Below are positions 10,861 to 21,720 of a DNA stretch of 64,000 nt, in pieces. The translations under genes and the position numbers were made by a program. This DNA is from Lumbricus terrestris. Its lineage: Eukaryota > Annelida > Clitellata > Crassiclitellata > Lumbricidae. The stretch spans positions 71,713,829-71,777,828 of the forward strand of contig OX457037.1 of the NCBI GenBank assembly GCA_949752735.1, written 5' to 3'. The notes under the pieces are model-generated. The model saw only the letters and a list, made by a program, of their open reading frames with translations. It was not told the DNA's origin and searched no databases. Each line of letters starts with the position of its first letter. Within the stretch, counting starts at the first letter, position 1.

Positions 10861-11922
10861 GTTGGTTACAACTGGAAACCCAGAAGGGATTAGAAGTCCC
10901 ACTGGTAGGGCTACCTATTTCTCGCTACGCCACGGGATAAGTGGCAAAAAGTACACAAATCTGATCGTTGTTGTTTCACTTATTTTAATACTTCGGTTTG
11001 TTATTTAAATATAGCCTAACAACAATTTCTTATGCTACCCGTAGAAATTATGTCATAGAAATTATTTCATGAAGCAAAACTTTGTAAAATTAGATAAAAG
11101 TATGTAAAATTAGATAAAATTTGAACGATTATTAAATTTTGTTATTTCATAATTTTTTCATTTGTAATTTCATTTTCAAAATGATAAAAATGTTAGAAAC
11201 CAGCAGCAGTGTGGTAGGCCTACTTCTCGAAATAAGGCACTACGCAAAGTGCTGGCCTTGACAATCATGCTCTGCAGAAGTTTGTATTGGCAATAAATTA
11301 TTGTTCAGTGTATTTGGTCATTATCAGAATTATTTCATAGCTAATAAAATAATAGTTGCAACAATTCGATAGGCGTGGTCTGAGCTGAAATTTCTGCTTT
11401 CATTCACAAACACTCGTAAGCGGAATGTTTGTACGTAGGCCTAACACGTAAGTAACCAGTACACGCACCCAAGATGCTGTGGATTGTATCAAAGGTTCAC
11501 TATCACTATCATGGTCCGAGGGAGCATGGGCTGTAGGCTACATGTAGCTTCATCAGATCTAATATTTTCACCGTGGTCACTCTGATTCACTGTCCATGTC
11601 GTTCATTCTATCAGTCCAGCCAATATCCGAACTATGATCAATTATATACCGCTTTTATTATATGCTCTTCGTTAGGAGCCGTGACTGCTCTGCCTAGGTG
11701 AGATTCGCTCGCCAGACCTGCAGTTTAGCATGAAACTTATGCTATTCTCTGACTTTTCTCCCTAACTTTATCGTCGCTTCATATAGTTTCATGCATCATC
11801 CACAGCATGCTAGCTGTGAGAATGCTTATAGCTGCCACAACTATAATCTTTAATCCGTTGCAAAACCTCACTCAAGTTTGCTGTGATTTAAGCGTCGGTG
11901 AAGCTGCGATTATAAACAGCAC
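10861..11922. other. No recognisable feature
   Basis: AT-rich sequence without a convincing frame, repeat ends or RNA gene. Confidence 0.5.
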
Positions 11923-11928
11923 TTTATT
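11923..11928 (-). promoter_or_regulatory. Candidate AATAAA poly(A) signal
   Basis: On the minus strand AATAAA lies about 435 bases past the end of the proline-repeat frame at 12362. It is the first canonical signal I see in that direction, so it is a plausible 3' end for the gene at 12605-13249; unproven. Confidence 0.35.
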
Positions 11929-12374
11929 CTAGACTTTGTAGAAATGCACAAGATACAATCACAATCGATTTGCACAATTTATTGACAAATCCTGTAAACT
12001 CTAAAAATGACCGCATACGAAAAAAATTGTAGACAGCATTATCATTTAAATAATGAGAATGTTCGTTGTCATGCAAAGTTACCAGCGATAAACCAGTCTT
12101 AGCATTCGTTACAACATTATTTGGTGAATTAAAGAAGCAATATACGATTGTAAGGTAAAAAACTTTCAAAGCGGTATAGGACCTGCCTAAAAAAATGTTG
12201 CTTGAAATAAAGTTGCAAAAAACGGCAACATGTAGAAGGAATAAATGCATATTCATGACAGATTTGTATTAGTTGAGTATAATGACGAATGTCCAACAAA
12301 ATCTGGAAAATTGCACATTACGTTGTGTCTATAGAGACTGGTTCTTCGTTCGGTTGGGTGGTTATTGTGGTGGT

Positions 12375-13068
12375 GGTGGTGGTGGTGGCGGTGGAGGAGG
12401 AGGATATTTTCCATCTGGAGGTGGAGGACGAGATTCTCCTTCCCTTGGTAGAGGTGGTGGAGATTTTCCATCTGGAGGTGGAGGACGAGATTCTCCTTCC
12501 CTTGGTGGAGGTGGAGATTTTCCATCTGGAGGTGGAGGTCGGGACTCTCCTTCCTTTTGTGGAGGAGGGTATTTGCCATCTGGAGGTGGAGGACGGGACT
12601 CTCCTTACCTTGGTGGAGGTGGAGATTTTCCATCTGGAGGTGGAGGACGAGATTCACCATCTCTTGATGGAGGAGGGTATTTGCCATCTGGAGGTGGAGG
12701 ACGGGACTCTCCTTCCCTTGGTGGAGGTGGAGACGAGCCATCTGGAGGTGGAGGACGGGACTCTCCTTCCTTTGGTGGAGGAGGAGATTTGCCATCCGGT
12801 GGTGGAGGACGAGACTCTCCTTCCCTCAGTGGAGGTGGAGACGAGCCATCTGGAGGTGGAGGACGGGACTCTCCTTCCTTTGGTGGAGGAGGGTATTTGC
12901 CATCTGGAGGTGGAGGACGGGACTCTCCTTCCCTTGGTGGAGGTGGAGACGAGCCATCTGGAGGTGGAGGACGGGACTCTCCTTCCTTTGGTGGAGGAGG
13001 GTATTTGCCATCTGGAGGTGGAGGACGTGACTCTCCTTCCCTTGGTGGAGGTGGAGATCTTCCATCTG
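12375..13068 (-). repeat. 54-bp tandem minisatellite, coding
   Basis: About thirteen copies of an approximately 54-bp unit encode EGESRPPPPDGxxPPPPx. The left end degenerates into a (GGT)n-like run (12365-12405), coding for polyproline on the minus strand. Several adjacent units are nearly identical, suggesting unequal exchange. Confidence 0.9.
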
Positions 13069-13249
13069 CTTCATCGCCTCCGTTTGGTCTACCATGTGTA
13101 ACCTCTGGTGTCGGTCTTGCATTGACTTTCAGTGTTGGAGCAGGTGGTCGACTAGCCTCTGGTGTCGACTTGCGCTGTCCAACAGCAGGAGCGCCTTCAA
13201 TCAAAATCGTTGACCCCAACAATACTGCCAACATGATGGACAGCTTCAT
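12605..13249 (-). CDS. Secreted proline-rich repeat protein with internal TAA
   Basis: Starting at the ATG at 13249 the protein is 214 residues. It opens with a signal peptide (MKLSIMLAVLLGSTILIEG then APAVGQ), which matches the leader of the genes at 821 and 35589. A spacer PPAPTLKVNARPTPEVTHGR follows, then 18-residue repeats EGESRPPPPDGSSPPPPR. The frame stops at TAA 12605-12607, but the same frame continues with intact repeats to TAA 12362-12364 (295 residues in all), so the stop looks like a single GAA-to-TAA change inside one repeat. A splice acceptor (TTTTAATATTGCAG) ends 11 bases before the ATG, and a TATA box lies at 13793-13800. A secreted structural role is inference. Confidence 0.7.
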   Translation of the reverse strand: MKLSIMLAVLLGSTILIEGAPAVGQRKSTPEASRPPAPTLKVNARPTPEVTHGRPNGGDEADGRSPPPPREGESRPPPPDGKYPPPPKEGESRPPPPDGSSPPPPREGESRPPPPDGKYPPPPKEGESRPPPPDGSSPPPLREGESRPPPPDGKSPPPPKEGESRPPPPDGSSPPPPREGESRPPPPDGKYPPPSRDGESRPPPPDGKSPPPPR

Positions 13250-13621
13250 CTTTGCCTCCACTGCAATATTAAAATGCAATATTAAAATACCTGGAGACTG
13301 AAAGTTAGTCGAATATTCAAGTTTAGTAGGCGGCCAATTAACTTACCCTATAAAAGTCGTATACAAAAATACTAACCCCGTAAAAGATACAAATGAGAAT
13401 CTGTGCTCTTAAAAGACAATTATGTCCTAATCCCTTTTCGAAGGCTGTAGGAAAAAACGATCTTTTCAAACAGATATTTTTCTTTGTTTAGAGTAGACCT
13501 ATTTGAATTATCGCATCCAGACTTCATTGCAACCTAAAAGATTGTCTACAATAGAATGAAAATTAAGCCTATAATTATTATGGTTTTAGTGCAACAGTTA
13601 GAAGTATTATCAGCAACCAAC

Positions 13622-13770
13622 CTTTTCAGAAATCTTTAACTTTGTTGTAGGTAGTCGTTCAAAGACTTCTGTTCTTTTTTCTTGTAGCTGCTCCTTGTAG
13701 TAAGATTGTCGCAATGCTGCTCGACTTGACTTCTGATGTCTTCCGAGGAGTCTTCGCTCCAGTCTGGATA
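13622..13770 (-). other. Predicted 5' UTR exon of the minus-strand proline-rich gene
   Basis: From about 30 bases below the TATA box to a donor-like AAAAG|GTTGGT at 13622/13621. The predicted intron is 13261-13621 (361 bases), ending in the acceptor next to the ATG. Parts of this exon resemble 27555-27689 (GAGCA..AT.GCGACAA, GAAGTCT.TGAAC, GAAAAGGTTGGTT), which supports the exon prediction. Confidence 0.5.
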
Positions 13771-13792
13771 CACAGTCAGTCGACCTGGTGGT

Positions 13793-13800
13793 CTTTTATA
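13793..13800 (-). promoter_or_regulatory. TATA box for the minus-strand proline-rich gene
   Basis: Minus strand TATAAAAG preceded by CC, in a non-repetitive context, about 545 bases upstream of the ATG and about 178 bases upstream of the predicted donor. Confidence 0.5.
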
Positions 13801-13804
13801 GGTT

Positions 13805-14880
13805 GGAAACATCAGTTGAGTCGTGATTTGGTTGTCCTTACTTTAATACGTTTCTATTTCTTTTTTTGCGTGTAAAGTCGTGCGTTTTCGTCATGCGTCA
13901 TTCCCTATGTCCCAAAATTTGATCTCATGCCCTTGTCACGTGATAGATGAAAGTCATTGGTGAAACCACAGACCATGACTGCAATGCATTCAACGATGAT
14001 TGACAGCGCACGGCTGTCTTAAAATGATGTTTTACAGACTTTTCTATCAATGGGCTTTAGAAGGGGGAGCAACTGAGAACCTTTTCTTAAATGAAACGTC
14101 GGAGTAGGCATGCACGCGTACTTTCGACTCAAGGACATTCGGATTTGAAATATCTCGTGGAATGTATTTGCATAGTAGACCAGGCATACACAAATATAAT
14201 ACGGTGGGCCTACATAAATACATTTAAGATATCCGTCTCTCTCCGCCTCTGTCTGTGTGTGTGACCGTCTGTCTCTCTGTCTGTCCCCACTGTTTCTCTC
14301 TGTCTTTCTTTCTGTCTCTATTTCTGTGTGTCTATTTGTCTCCATCTCTTTGCCTGCTCTCGTATAGTATTTAAGTTGTTTGTCTCCGTTTCTGAAGAAG
14401 TTCATACTAGACCCTATTTAAAGAAATTTCTTCTCCAAATTTTTGGGAAAATGTTCAGACTCAGTTTTTGGGACATTTGGCCTTCCCTGCCATGGCTGTC
14501 CCGGACCCTACACATAGGTCTATTGGTACAAGGCATCAACCACTCCAAAACTAAACCGTGATCTGGTAAATGAGCAGATAATGCAGTGGTGTGATGATTT
14601 CGTTAAGTCAATTAGGCAGTTTTTTAAAACTAAATCGCGTCTTCCTTTCTCCTTGTTTCCAATGTTGCCCACAAGTTCAAGGCTCTTTTTGATGACCACA
14701 ATTGAAACTGTTCCGGCGGTTAGGGCTGAATTGTGTTAGGCCAACCTGAATCATCCCTTATTATTATTGTCCTTTGAATGAACAAGAAGGTCAACGAACG
14801 CAAAATAATGAGAATCGTGTTTGGCCTTTCAATCGTAAAAAATCAGTCGAATGCTTGCGTGACAACAGCGAGTCTGCTTG
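13805..14880. other. No gene; pyrimidine-rich tract at 14235-14345
   Basis: The stretch holds a TCTGTC/TCTCTG-rich tract (about 14235-14345) that gives spurious frames on both strands. A similar tract lies at 47485-47580. Otherwise nothing recognised. Confidence 0.5.
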
Positions 14881-15060
14881 TAAGATCTCTAAGCACTGTG
14901 ACTCAGCATAATTATATAGGCGACCCCATTTTTGCCTTCTTTTAGTTTGCAGGTTCATTTGTCAACCGCATCGTGTTCTCCTCTGACAAGCGCCGACAAA
15001 GGAACTTGTGAGTTGCACCCGCAACCAAGTTAGACCTATGCGTGCATTTTGGTGACTTGC
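14880..15060. repeat. Inverted copy of 24889-25085
   Basis: The landmarks TTTTTGCCTTCTTTTAGTTTGCA, CAACCGCATCGTGTTCTCCT and TGCACCCGCAACCAAGTTAGACCT (read in pieces) occur in reverse complement at 24889-25060. The 24.9-kb copy has an extra segment between them. It could be a fragment of a dispersed element; no protein is evident. Confidence 0.55.
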
Positions 15061-15109
15061 AGTATGAAATTAAAATTTTTAGAGTTCACAGTCTAGAGTG
15101 TTTTTATTA

Positions 15110-15353
15110 CAATTTGGAAATTTCAAAAATTAAAACAATGAGGGGAACTTTTGAAGTCATAAACTAGAAATATTGACATCGAAATGATGAGCAATTTCTT
15201 TAAAATGACAGCCTTAATGCTACTATTGCAGGTGGAAAAAAAATTGACATTTGGGAGGGGCACATTCCCTGTCGAAGTCCCTTCGCGCCTCAGCGATCGT
15301 CCTTCGGTCGTTCGGCCGTCCCCCCCAAAGTTCGGACCAAGTCTTCGCCTATG
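15110..15353. repeat. Fragment of the GGCGGAGACTTGG-ended element, reverse
   Basis: This is the reverse complement of about 18951-19150, ending CCAAAGTTCGGACCAAGTC then TTCGCC. It carries the shared internal block (AATGATGAGCAATTTC...AAAATGACAGCC). The adjacent 15360-15425 matches 23425-23490 in reverse. Confidence 0.6.
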
Positions 15354-15429
15354 CACAAGTAATTTACCATGGAGGATGGGAAAGAAAAGAATGGTTTGTG
15401 CAGTTCTAAAAATTCCTTAAAACAGCCTT

Positions 15430-16220
15430 GCACCAGGCTAAATATAAAGACCATTAAAAATTAAAATGCTGTGTATTCACCAGTTGAATATAACATAATG
15501 TACATAAATAACCTGAACTGCGGTCATTCTGATAGCCTATTACAGTAGCTAACAGGGATTAAACGGTGCTGTCCACAGCACAATAATTCAATTCAGGGTC
15601 GTTTCAAGTGATTTCGCAGAAATTGAAATAAAATCGTCTAATCAAATCAACTTATTGATACCAGTAGGCCTGATACAAAGTGTCAAACAGTAGACGTAAT
15701 AATCAAACTTAATCAGCTACATGGGCGTCCGCACACAGGGGCAAGAGGGGCACTTGCCCGCCCCCTCTGGAAAATTGACACCTATTTTTCTAACTGCTAC
15801 TCCTGGGTTTTAAAACAAATTTCAGAGAATTACGTGTAGCTATACCAATAACGAATAAAGTGAAACTAGGAAGTCTAGAAACCTCTATGAAAACAAACAT
15901 GCTTTTAATTTCCTGCTTTGCATTTTCAAGTTTTTGCTAAAAATTTAACCTTGACCATCGTGTTTTGCCCTCGTGTAAACATTTCTGCGGCCACCCATGA
16001 TCAGCTAATCATGGACAAAAAGAACACATTGAAACAAAAGAATAATTACAGATAGGCTTTCCAGAAGGAACAAGTCCCGCTAGTCGGATACCTAACTGTG
16101 ATCGGGATGAGCTCCCAGGTTTGATAACCTGACTCGGAAATGCATTATTTCAAGAACGTTATACAGACAAGGTTTCCCTATATAGATCTGGCTATTTAAG
16201 CTCTTCATTTCTCCTACAAC
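15430..16220. other. No recognisable gene
   Basis: Non-coding. A short C-rich tract around 15735-15775 (GCACTTGCCCGCCCCCTCTG) resembles MITE ends seen elsewhere but has no partner that I can place. Confidence 0.4.
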
Positions 16221-16224
16221 TAGG

Positions 16225-16450
16225 GCGCTGTGGTGTAGGCCTAGTGGGTATGTTCGTCGCCTTGCAGCCGAAGGGTTGCAGGTTCAAATCCATCTCAAGT
16301 CGCCGTTTGGAGACCTTGGGCAGGTCCTTCACTTGCAGTTGCTCAGCGCTTCGGCGTGAAACTCCGATGCAGTGTCCGCTCTGTAGTCGGGAGCGCCTCT
16401 GAGTAGCAAGCTTGAAGGGGCGCTATAACAAGTGCACATAAAAACAAATA
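16225..16450 (+). mobile_element. tRNA-derived SINE (family 1)
   Basis: The head GGCGCTGTGGTGTAGG...TCGTCGCCTTGCAGCC and B-box GGTTGCAGGTTCAAATCCA are followed by the body GACCTTGGGCAGGTCC, GCTCAGCGCTTCGGCGTGAA, GTAGTCGGGAGCGCC and the tail GGGGCGCTATAACAAGTG. This is the most complete copy here. An 8-bp insert in the A box (AGGCCTAG) shows it is diverged. Confidence 0.8.
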
Positions 16451-16540
16451 ACTAACCGTAACACTCACTCCCTTAGCTCGATATACAATAACTTATCTCA
16501 TTCAGCTCCCTGTTTTGTAGGGCAATAGACCCTATACATA

Positions 16541-16586
16541 TACATACATACATACATACATACATACATACATACATACATACATA
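16541..16586. repeat. (CATA)n microsatellite
   Basis: Perfect ACAT/CATA tetranucleotide run. Confidence 0.95.
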
Positions 16587-16814
16587 ATATAATAAATTTT
16601 GTTTGAATGCATTAAGCTTGCCTGTAGGTCTGCAGCAACAGTGTTTTGCGTCTGCAGCGTTGTGTGTCTACTTGTGATGATCATCACAAAACATACTTAA
16701 AACTAGCTTTACTTTCTTTCAACTGCCATTGCTCGTGATTAAGCTGGTGCCCTGCGCCTGCCTTTCTAGTGGCACTGGGAATTCGCAGATCATGATTACG
16801 TATACATGCTCCAC

Positions 16815-17095
16815 TCCATGCGACCTGGTGGCTGATCGGTAGTGCGTTCGCTCACGGAGCGGGCGGTTGCGGTTCGAATCCGGGTAACGACCTTGGGCAA
16901 GTTGTTTACGCACACGTGCCTCTGTCACCAAACAGTATAATTTGGTCCGGTGTAAGGTGGGAAGAAAACGGCAAGACCTGCGATACACTGCATGGTCCCC
17001 GTGTCCAGAACCTTGAGATTCGTCCATTGCCGGCTCAAGGGCCAAGAAAAGGAGATAAGCGCCTCACCAACGGGCCCTCGGCCCTCGGCCCTCGG
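16815..17095 (+). mobile_element. tRNA-derived SINE (family 2)
   Basis: The head CGACCTGGTGGCTGATCGGT (A-box TGGCTGATCGGTAG) and B-box GGTTCGAATCC at about 16871-16881 are spaced as in a tRNA promoter. A body of about 200 bp follows, with no anticodon-arm tRNA folding that I can support. It ends close to the mariner copy at 17139. Confidence 0.65.
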
Positions 17096-17557
17096 ATGAC
17101 TTTACTTTTACATGCTCCACTCTCTGCCGGTTTATATACAGGGTGGGCCATAAAAAAAGTACCCCTAAGGTTTTTTGCCCATATTTTGGCCAGAAGTAAG
17201 AATTTCGAAATGAAATTTTACAGGCTTAAAGACAATTCATATCTGCACATGATGGCCGGATTTCATCAAAATATTTTAAACAGAACAAAAGTTATGCCAC
17301 ATTCACTGAGGCCGCCCACCGTTTTTTTGACGATTCAGTAGGGTAACGCAACAAAAATTAACAAAACACAATTTTATTAAATCTCATCTAAATTATTTGT
17401 TATCAAATAGCCTTGATATTGCCAGATCATCATTATTATTACTATTTAAAAAAGAAACAGGGTACAAGCGCAGCTGCGCGTCACTGAGAAGTCACTTAGC
17501 AAGGTGACAATCAAATTGGTCAATAAGGAATCTGTCAGATTAATCAACAGGTCCATC

Positions 17558-17828
17558 AAGGCCGTAGCTAGGGGGTGTTTTGGGTGTTTGCACACCCCCC
17601 GAAATGGAAAATGGAAAAAATAGTAGAATGCATTTACGAGCACATGATGTAGAAACCATGAAATAAAACCATGAAAACACATCCCGAAATGGAAAATGTA
17701 AAAAATTGATTGAAATTAATTGGTGCATTTTCACATTTTCTGACTATTTCGGTCGGATGACTAGAAAAAAGGTCATCAGTTTTTCGGGCGGGAAACACCC
17801 CCCGAAATCAAATCCTGGCTACGGCCTT
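17558..17828. mobile_element. MITE nested in mariner copy 1
   Basis: Ends AAGGCCGTAGCTAGGGGG and CCTGGCTACGGCCTT. The target AGGTCCATC is repeated at 17549-17557 and 17830-17838, a 9-bp duplication (one extra G at the right junction), suggesting a Mutator-like element. It interrupts the transposase reading frame. Confidence 0.75.
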
Positions 17829-17838
17829 GAGGTCCATC

Positions 17839-17905
17839 AAGAACTTTGCAAAGAGACTCAAAAGAAGTTTTGGCACGGGTGGTGGGCACATTGAACACAA
17901 GTTGT
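17839..17905 (+). pseudogene. Mariner-type transposase C-terminus
   Basis: After the nested MITE the plus strand reads RSIKNFAKRLKRSFGTGGGH then IEHKL and stop. The GGHIEH terminus is the usual C-terminal end of Tc1/mariner-type transposases, and the same peptide is encoded in copy 3. Upstream, only fragments of the catalytic domain survive. Confidence 0.7.
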
Positions 17906-18589
17906 GAAGCACTACAAAGTACATTTTACAACGGTTATTTGAGATGAGACTTAATAAAATCGTGTTTTTGTTACTTTTGTTGCGTTTGGTTTTTGAATCG
18001 TCAAAAAACAGTGGGTGGCCTTACTAAAAGTGGTATAACTTTTGTTCTGTTTGAAATATTTTGATGAAATCTGACCATCATGTGTAAATATGAATTGTCT
18101 TTATGCCTGCAAAATTTCATTTCGAAATTCTTACTTCTGGCCAAGATATTAGCAAAAAAACAAAAAAACAATTGCGTTTCGTTTTTGAATCGTCAAAAAA
18201 CGAGGGGTGGCCCCACTAAAAGTGATATAACTTTTGTTCTGTTGGAAATTTTTTGATGAAATCTGGCCATAATGTGTAGATATGAATTGTCTTTAAGCCT
18301 ATAAATCTTCATTTTGAAATTCTTACTTCTGGTCAAAATATGGGCAAAAACCTTAGGGGTTACTTTTTTTATGGCCCACCCTGTAGGCCTAATAAAAGAA
18401 GAGCCATTATATTATAAAAAAAAATGGAACCGATGTGTATAATTTCCAAACATGGCTTGCTATATAGTGAAGGGTTGCAAACAACACAACGCCCAAACTT
18501 TGTATCCACGGTTGACAGGTTGAAGATAAACCGCACAACTGAACAGGCGTATACGCCTAAGCCAATCCTACCAAAATGAGAAATCTGGG

Positions 18590-20450
18590 AGGAAGGCTTA
18601 GGGCTTCAGCCCTTCAAAACTGAAATCCTGGCGTCGCCACTGGAAGGTGAGGCCTTTTGTGAGGCTAAACCCCTCTAAAACTCATTTCACCTGGTTCGGT
18701 AATCGCAGACAATTGGTGTCCATTGACTTGCACTTACCAGCAGCGACGTTTCCTGATAATTATATCTCACTCTCTCACACAGTGCGATACATCGGAGTCA
18801 CTTAGGATCCAAGTGCTCAATTTCTGACAGTAGCCTATTTCAATTTGGTCACTCGACTCACTCACAGTTGCTACCACCAACTTCGGCAACTCCGAGTTAT
18901 CTCCAGATCCTTCTGCCGTACCGGTGATGCTTCTGGGGCTTTTGTGCATATGCGGAGACTTGGTCCGAACTTTGGGGGGACGGCGGAATGGCCGAATGAC
19001 GATCGCCGAGGCGCCAACCGCCGAGACTTGGGCAGGAATGTGCCCTTCCCAAATGTCAAATATTTTTATTTCCACCTGCAATAGTAGCATTTAGGCTGTC
19101 ATTTTAAAGAAATTGCTCATCATTTCGGTGCCAATATTCCTAGTTTATGCCTTCAAAAGTTCCCCGCAATATTTTAATTTTTGAAATTTTCAAATTTTAA
19201 TAAAAACACTTGAGACTGTGAACTACAAAAAGTTCTCATAATTTCATTGCTGAAAGATTATAGTCTCAGCTTAAGACTTCAATAAATGTCTCCTTCACAT
19301 TGCTTAAATTTTTTGAATTTCCAAACTGTAATTGTAGGAATTTAAACTGTCATCCTAATAAAAAAAAATAGTCACGGTTTAAGAGTTCAGAGTGTCGCAT
19401 CCCAATTGTCTAAGAATTTGTGGATTTCCAAACTGTAACTGTAGCTTTTAAACTGTCATCTTCACGAAATTATTCGTGATTTCAGTGCTCAGAAACATGG
19501 TTTAAGACTTCAATAAATGTGCCCTCCCATTGTTAAAATTTTTTCAATTTGTAAACTGTAGGCTAATGGTAACATTAATTTTGAAGCTGTCATCTTAACA
19601 AAATTGCTCATTATGAATAAACAGTGGATAACACTGTAGAAATTTAGAATGATATAATTATATTGAGGGGGATATAAGCATCTCATTCCCCTCCACCCCA
19701 AACTTTGGAGGAGACCGTCCCCTCCTGCCCCCCCCCAAGTCTCCGCCCATGCTCTTGTGCATGCCTTTATCACAATAATATAATTGATCACTCGCAGATC
19801 TGGCACTTGGACTAATTGAGTGCCTTGGTCAAGTTCTTCGTTCAGCTGCTCGTCTTAATATGCCATGCAGTCTCTGCCTACATGGATGCGTGATGTTCTT
19901 CATTGGTTGTCTGTTTCTCAGCGTAACTCTTGCCATCATTTGCTATGCGATGCCTTCTTGATTGTGCTTCGTCATACTTGTCTGATCTTTGTCGACCTGT
20001 CTCTGACCAGCCATATATTTATTCTCTGAGCCAAACTAGACATGATCTCCTTACACCAAAATTTTTAATGCTTTTATTAGAAGCTCATGATCAACAGTCG
20101 AACGCTGTTGACGGATCGAAGAAAATCTATGGAAAAAGGTTGTTATCTCTGGCTTCTGCGATCTTGTCACACATGTCCGTAACAGCCATACACTATGTTG
20201 AATGCCCCTTACGAAAACCGTACTGACCATTGTACGAAATATATTTGTACAACATCGTACTACACATTGTGCTCACTTTTCTAAAAGTCGAGCTGATAAT
20301 TATGCATACTGCTCAAGCATGGTTATATGATGATAAGCTGCATAACAGTGCATAATACACCACGCCCAAACTTTGTAGGCCTACCTACGGTTGACAAGTA
20401 AACCACGCAGCTGAACAGACGTAGGCCTAAGCCCTTAGGCGCCGAGTTGG
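18590..20450 (+). pseudogene. CR1-like LINE fragment interrupted at 18950-19753
   Basis: Second copy of the repeat at 6137-7160. Translated pieces include RYIGVT, YHQLRQLRVISRS, then, after the inserted element, CLLDCASSYLSDLCRPVSDQ and YGKRLLSLASAILS, which match the CR1 C-terminal region (APSYLSDLCxPVS, YGxRSFSxAAP). Multiple frameshifts. Nothing functional. Confidence 0.6.
18950..19753. mobile_element. Inverted-end element carrying the shared internal module
   Basis: Ends (A)TGCGGAGACTTGG and CCAAGTCTCCGCCCATG are inverted. The flanks TTTGTGCAT and CTTGTGCAT (18941-18949, 19754-19762) are near-identical, a 9-bp duplication, and the uninterrupted target exists at 6478-6492. The interior consists of about five diverged copies of a 110-bp block (CTGTCATCTTAACAAAATTG, TTTAAGACTTCAATAAATGT). 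Confidence 0.7.
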
Positions 20451-20554
20451 CCCGAAGAGTGTGAGTGCCCAAACGAATGTGAAAGCAAACCGCGCATGAG
20501 CGTGAAAATGTTTTGACCCCTTTTTGATAGGAGAGTTATTGATATTACCTCTGT

Positions 20555-20920
20555 TCATAGGCGGAGACTTGTTCATGGTTTTATGGGACGATCGAACTCG
20601 AGATCAAAGGATGATCGCCGAGCAGGAAAGGGCCGAAGGGTCTTGGGGAGTGGATGTGCTCCTAACCATTTTCGATTTTTTTTCTTCTTGCCACACTGCG
20701 ATAGTAGCATCTTAGGCCGTCATTTTTACAAAATTGTCGTGTTTAAGACTTGAAAAGCATCCCTGCCGCTGTTAAAAAATTTCCACACAACATGAAATAG
20801 TGACATTTTTAGCTGTTAGCTCGTCAAAATTTCCCATTATTTCATTGTTTAAAGATATGATTTAAGACTTCAATAAATGTTCTTCCCAATTGCTTAAAAA
20901 AATTTGATCACTATTTGGGT
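20555..20920. repeat. Fragment of the GGCGGAGACTTGG element family
   Basis: Begins ATAGGCGGAGACTTGTTCAT and carries two diverged internal blocks (GCCGTCATTTTTACAAAATT, TTTAAGACTTCAATAAATGT). The right end is not found. Confidence 0.55.
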
Positions 20921-21436
20921 CAACATGTACTTCTCTTGAAATCCACACAGAAGAAAAGCCCAATCTTCGTTAGCATGGGCATTAGGGTGTTTTTAAGGTA
21001 CATGTGAAATTTTCAAATAAAAGATGTTTTAACGACCAAGTGAAATTATCGTGCCATATCATGTGTAAACTGAGTATCTGAAATTATATCTCGATAGCTG
21101 AACATTTAGGACTTGCTCAAGAGGACTGAAGTTAGGAACTCGGTTGCATTGCAAGCATTACAATCTACTATTTCAATGCATCCGAGCTGCATGCTAGTGA
21201 ACCCTTCTCAGTGACTAGTTCCCAACAAATAAACATTCATGATCATGTCGTAACTGATATTATGTTATTTTTGTCACTGGTCATGTGTTGCAAATGGCGG
21301 GAAGTGGTGCTTTTCATTCTTGTATCATATGGCAGGCGCAATGCAAAATTTATTACAAAAAGTTGAGATTTAGTTGATAGGCAGTACTGATATCACTTCG
21401 GCTATGCAAAGCTGTCTTCACAAAGGAGAGGTTCCC
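20921..21436. other. No recognisable feature
   Basis: Mixed-composition sequence without a supported frame or repeat. Confidence 0.4.
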
Positions 21437-21444
21437 ATGCAAGG

Positions 21445-21712
21445 CAGTGGCATAGCCAAGGGGGTTTCGGTGGTTAAACCCCCCCCATTAGCTTAGGAAA
21501 TTTAAAAAATGTTATTTATCCACTTAAAAAAGAAAAACAAAACAATTGTTTATAATAACAATTGTTTTTCTTACTTTATTCTCTTTGTTGCTTTATTCCC
21601 TTGTTATTTACTGTAACACTGTTGGTTTGGTGTCAGAAAGGGCATCCGGTCAGGCCATAAAAATCCCAACCCCCAACCCCCATCCCATCAGAAATTCTTG
21701 GCTACGCCACTG
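21445..21712. mobile_element. hAT-like MITE, TSD ATGCAAGG
   Basis: Ends CAGTGGCATAGCCAAGGGGG and TTGGCTACGCCACTG are inverted and flanked by a perfect 8-bp duplication ATGCAAGG (21437-21444, 21713-21720). 268 bp, non-coding. Confidence 0.85.
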
Positions 21713-21720
21713 ATGCAAGG

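Larger units (their letters stand above)
17139..18383. mobile_element. Tc1/mariner-superfamily transposon, copy 1
   Basis: Ends CAGGGTGGGCCATAAAAA and ATGGCCCACCCTG, flanked by TA (17137-17138, 18384-18385). Long subterminal inverted arms (about 200 bp; GGCCAGAAGTAAGAATTTCG) are shared with copies at 38279-39519 and 53257-54487. It contains a transposase remnant and a nested MITE. A third, partly duplicated inverted arm (18170-18370) follows the 17990-18150 arm. Confidence 0.85.

Noticed and set aside
12253..13301. Overlapping plus-strand glycine-rich and minus-strand His/Leu-rich frames over the 54-bp repeats
   Set aside because: Shadow frames of the minisatellite; only the minus frame with signal peptide, acceptor and TATA is coherent.
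16823..16890. Intact tRNA gene
   Set aside because: A and B box-like motifs are present but no cloverleaf can be supported; a long SINE body follows.
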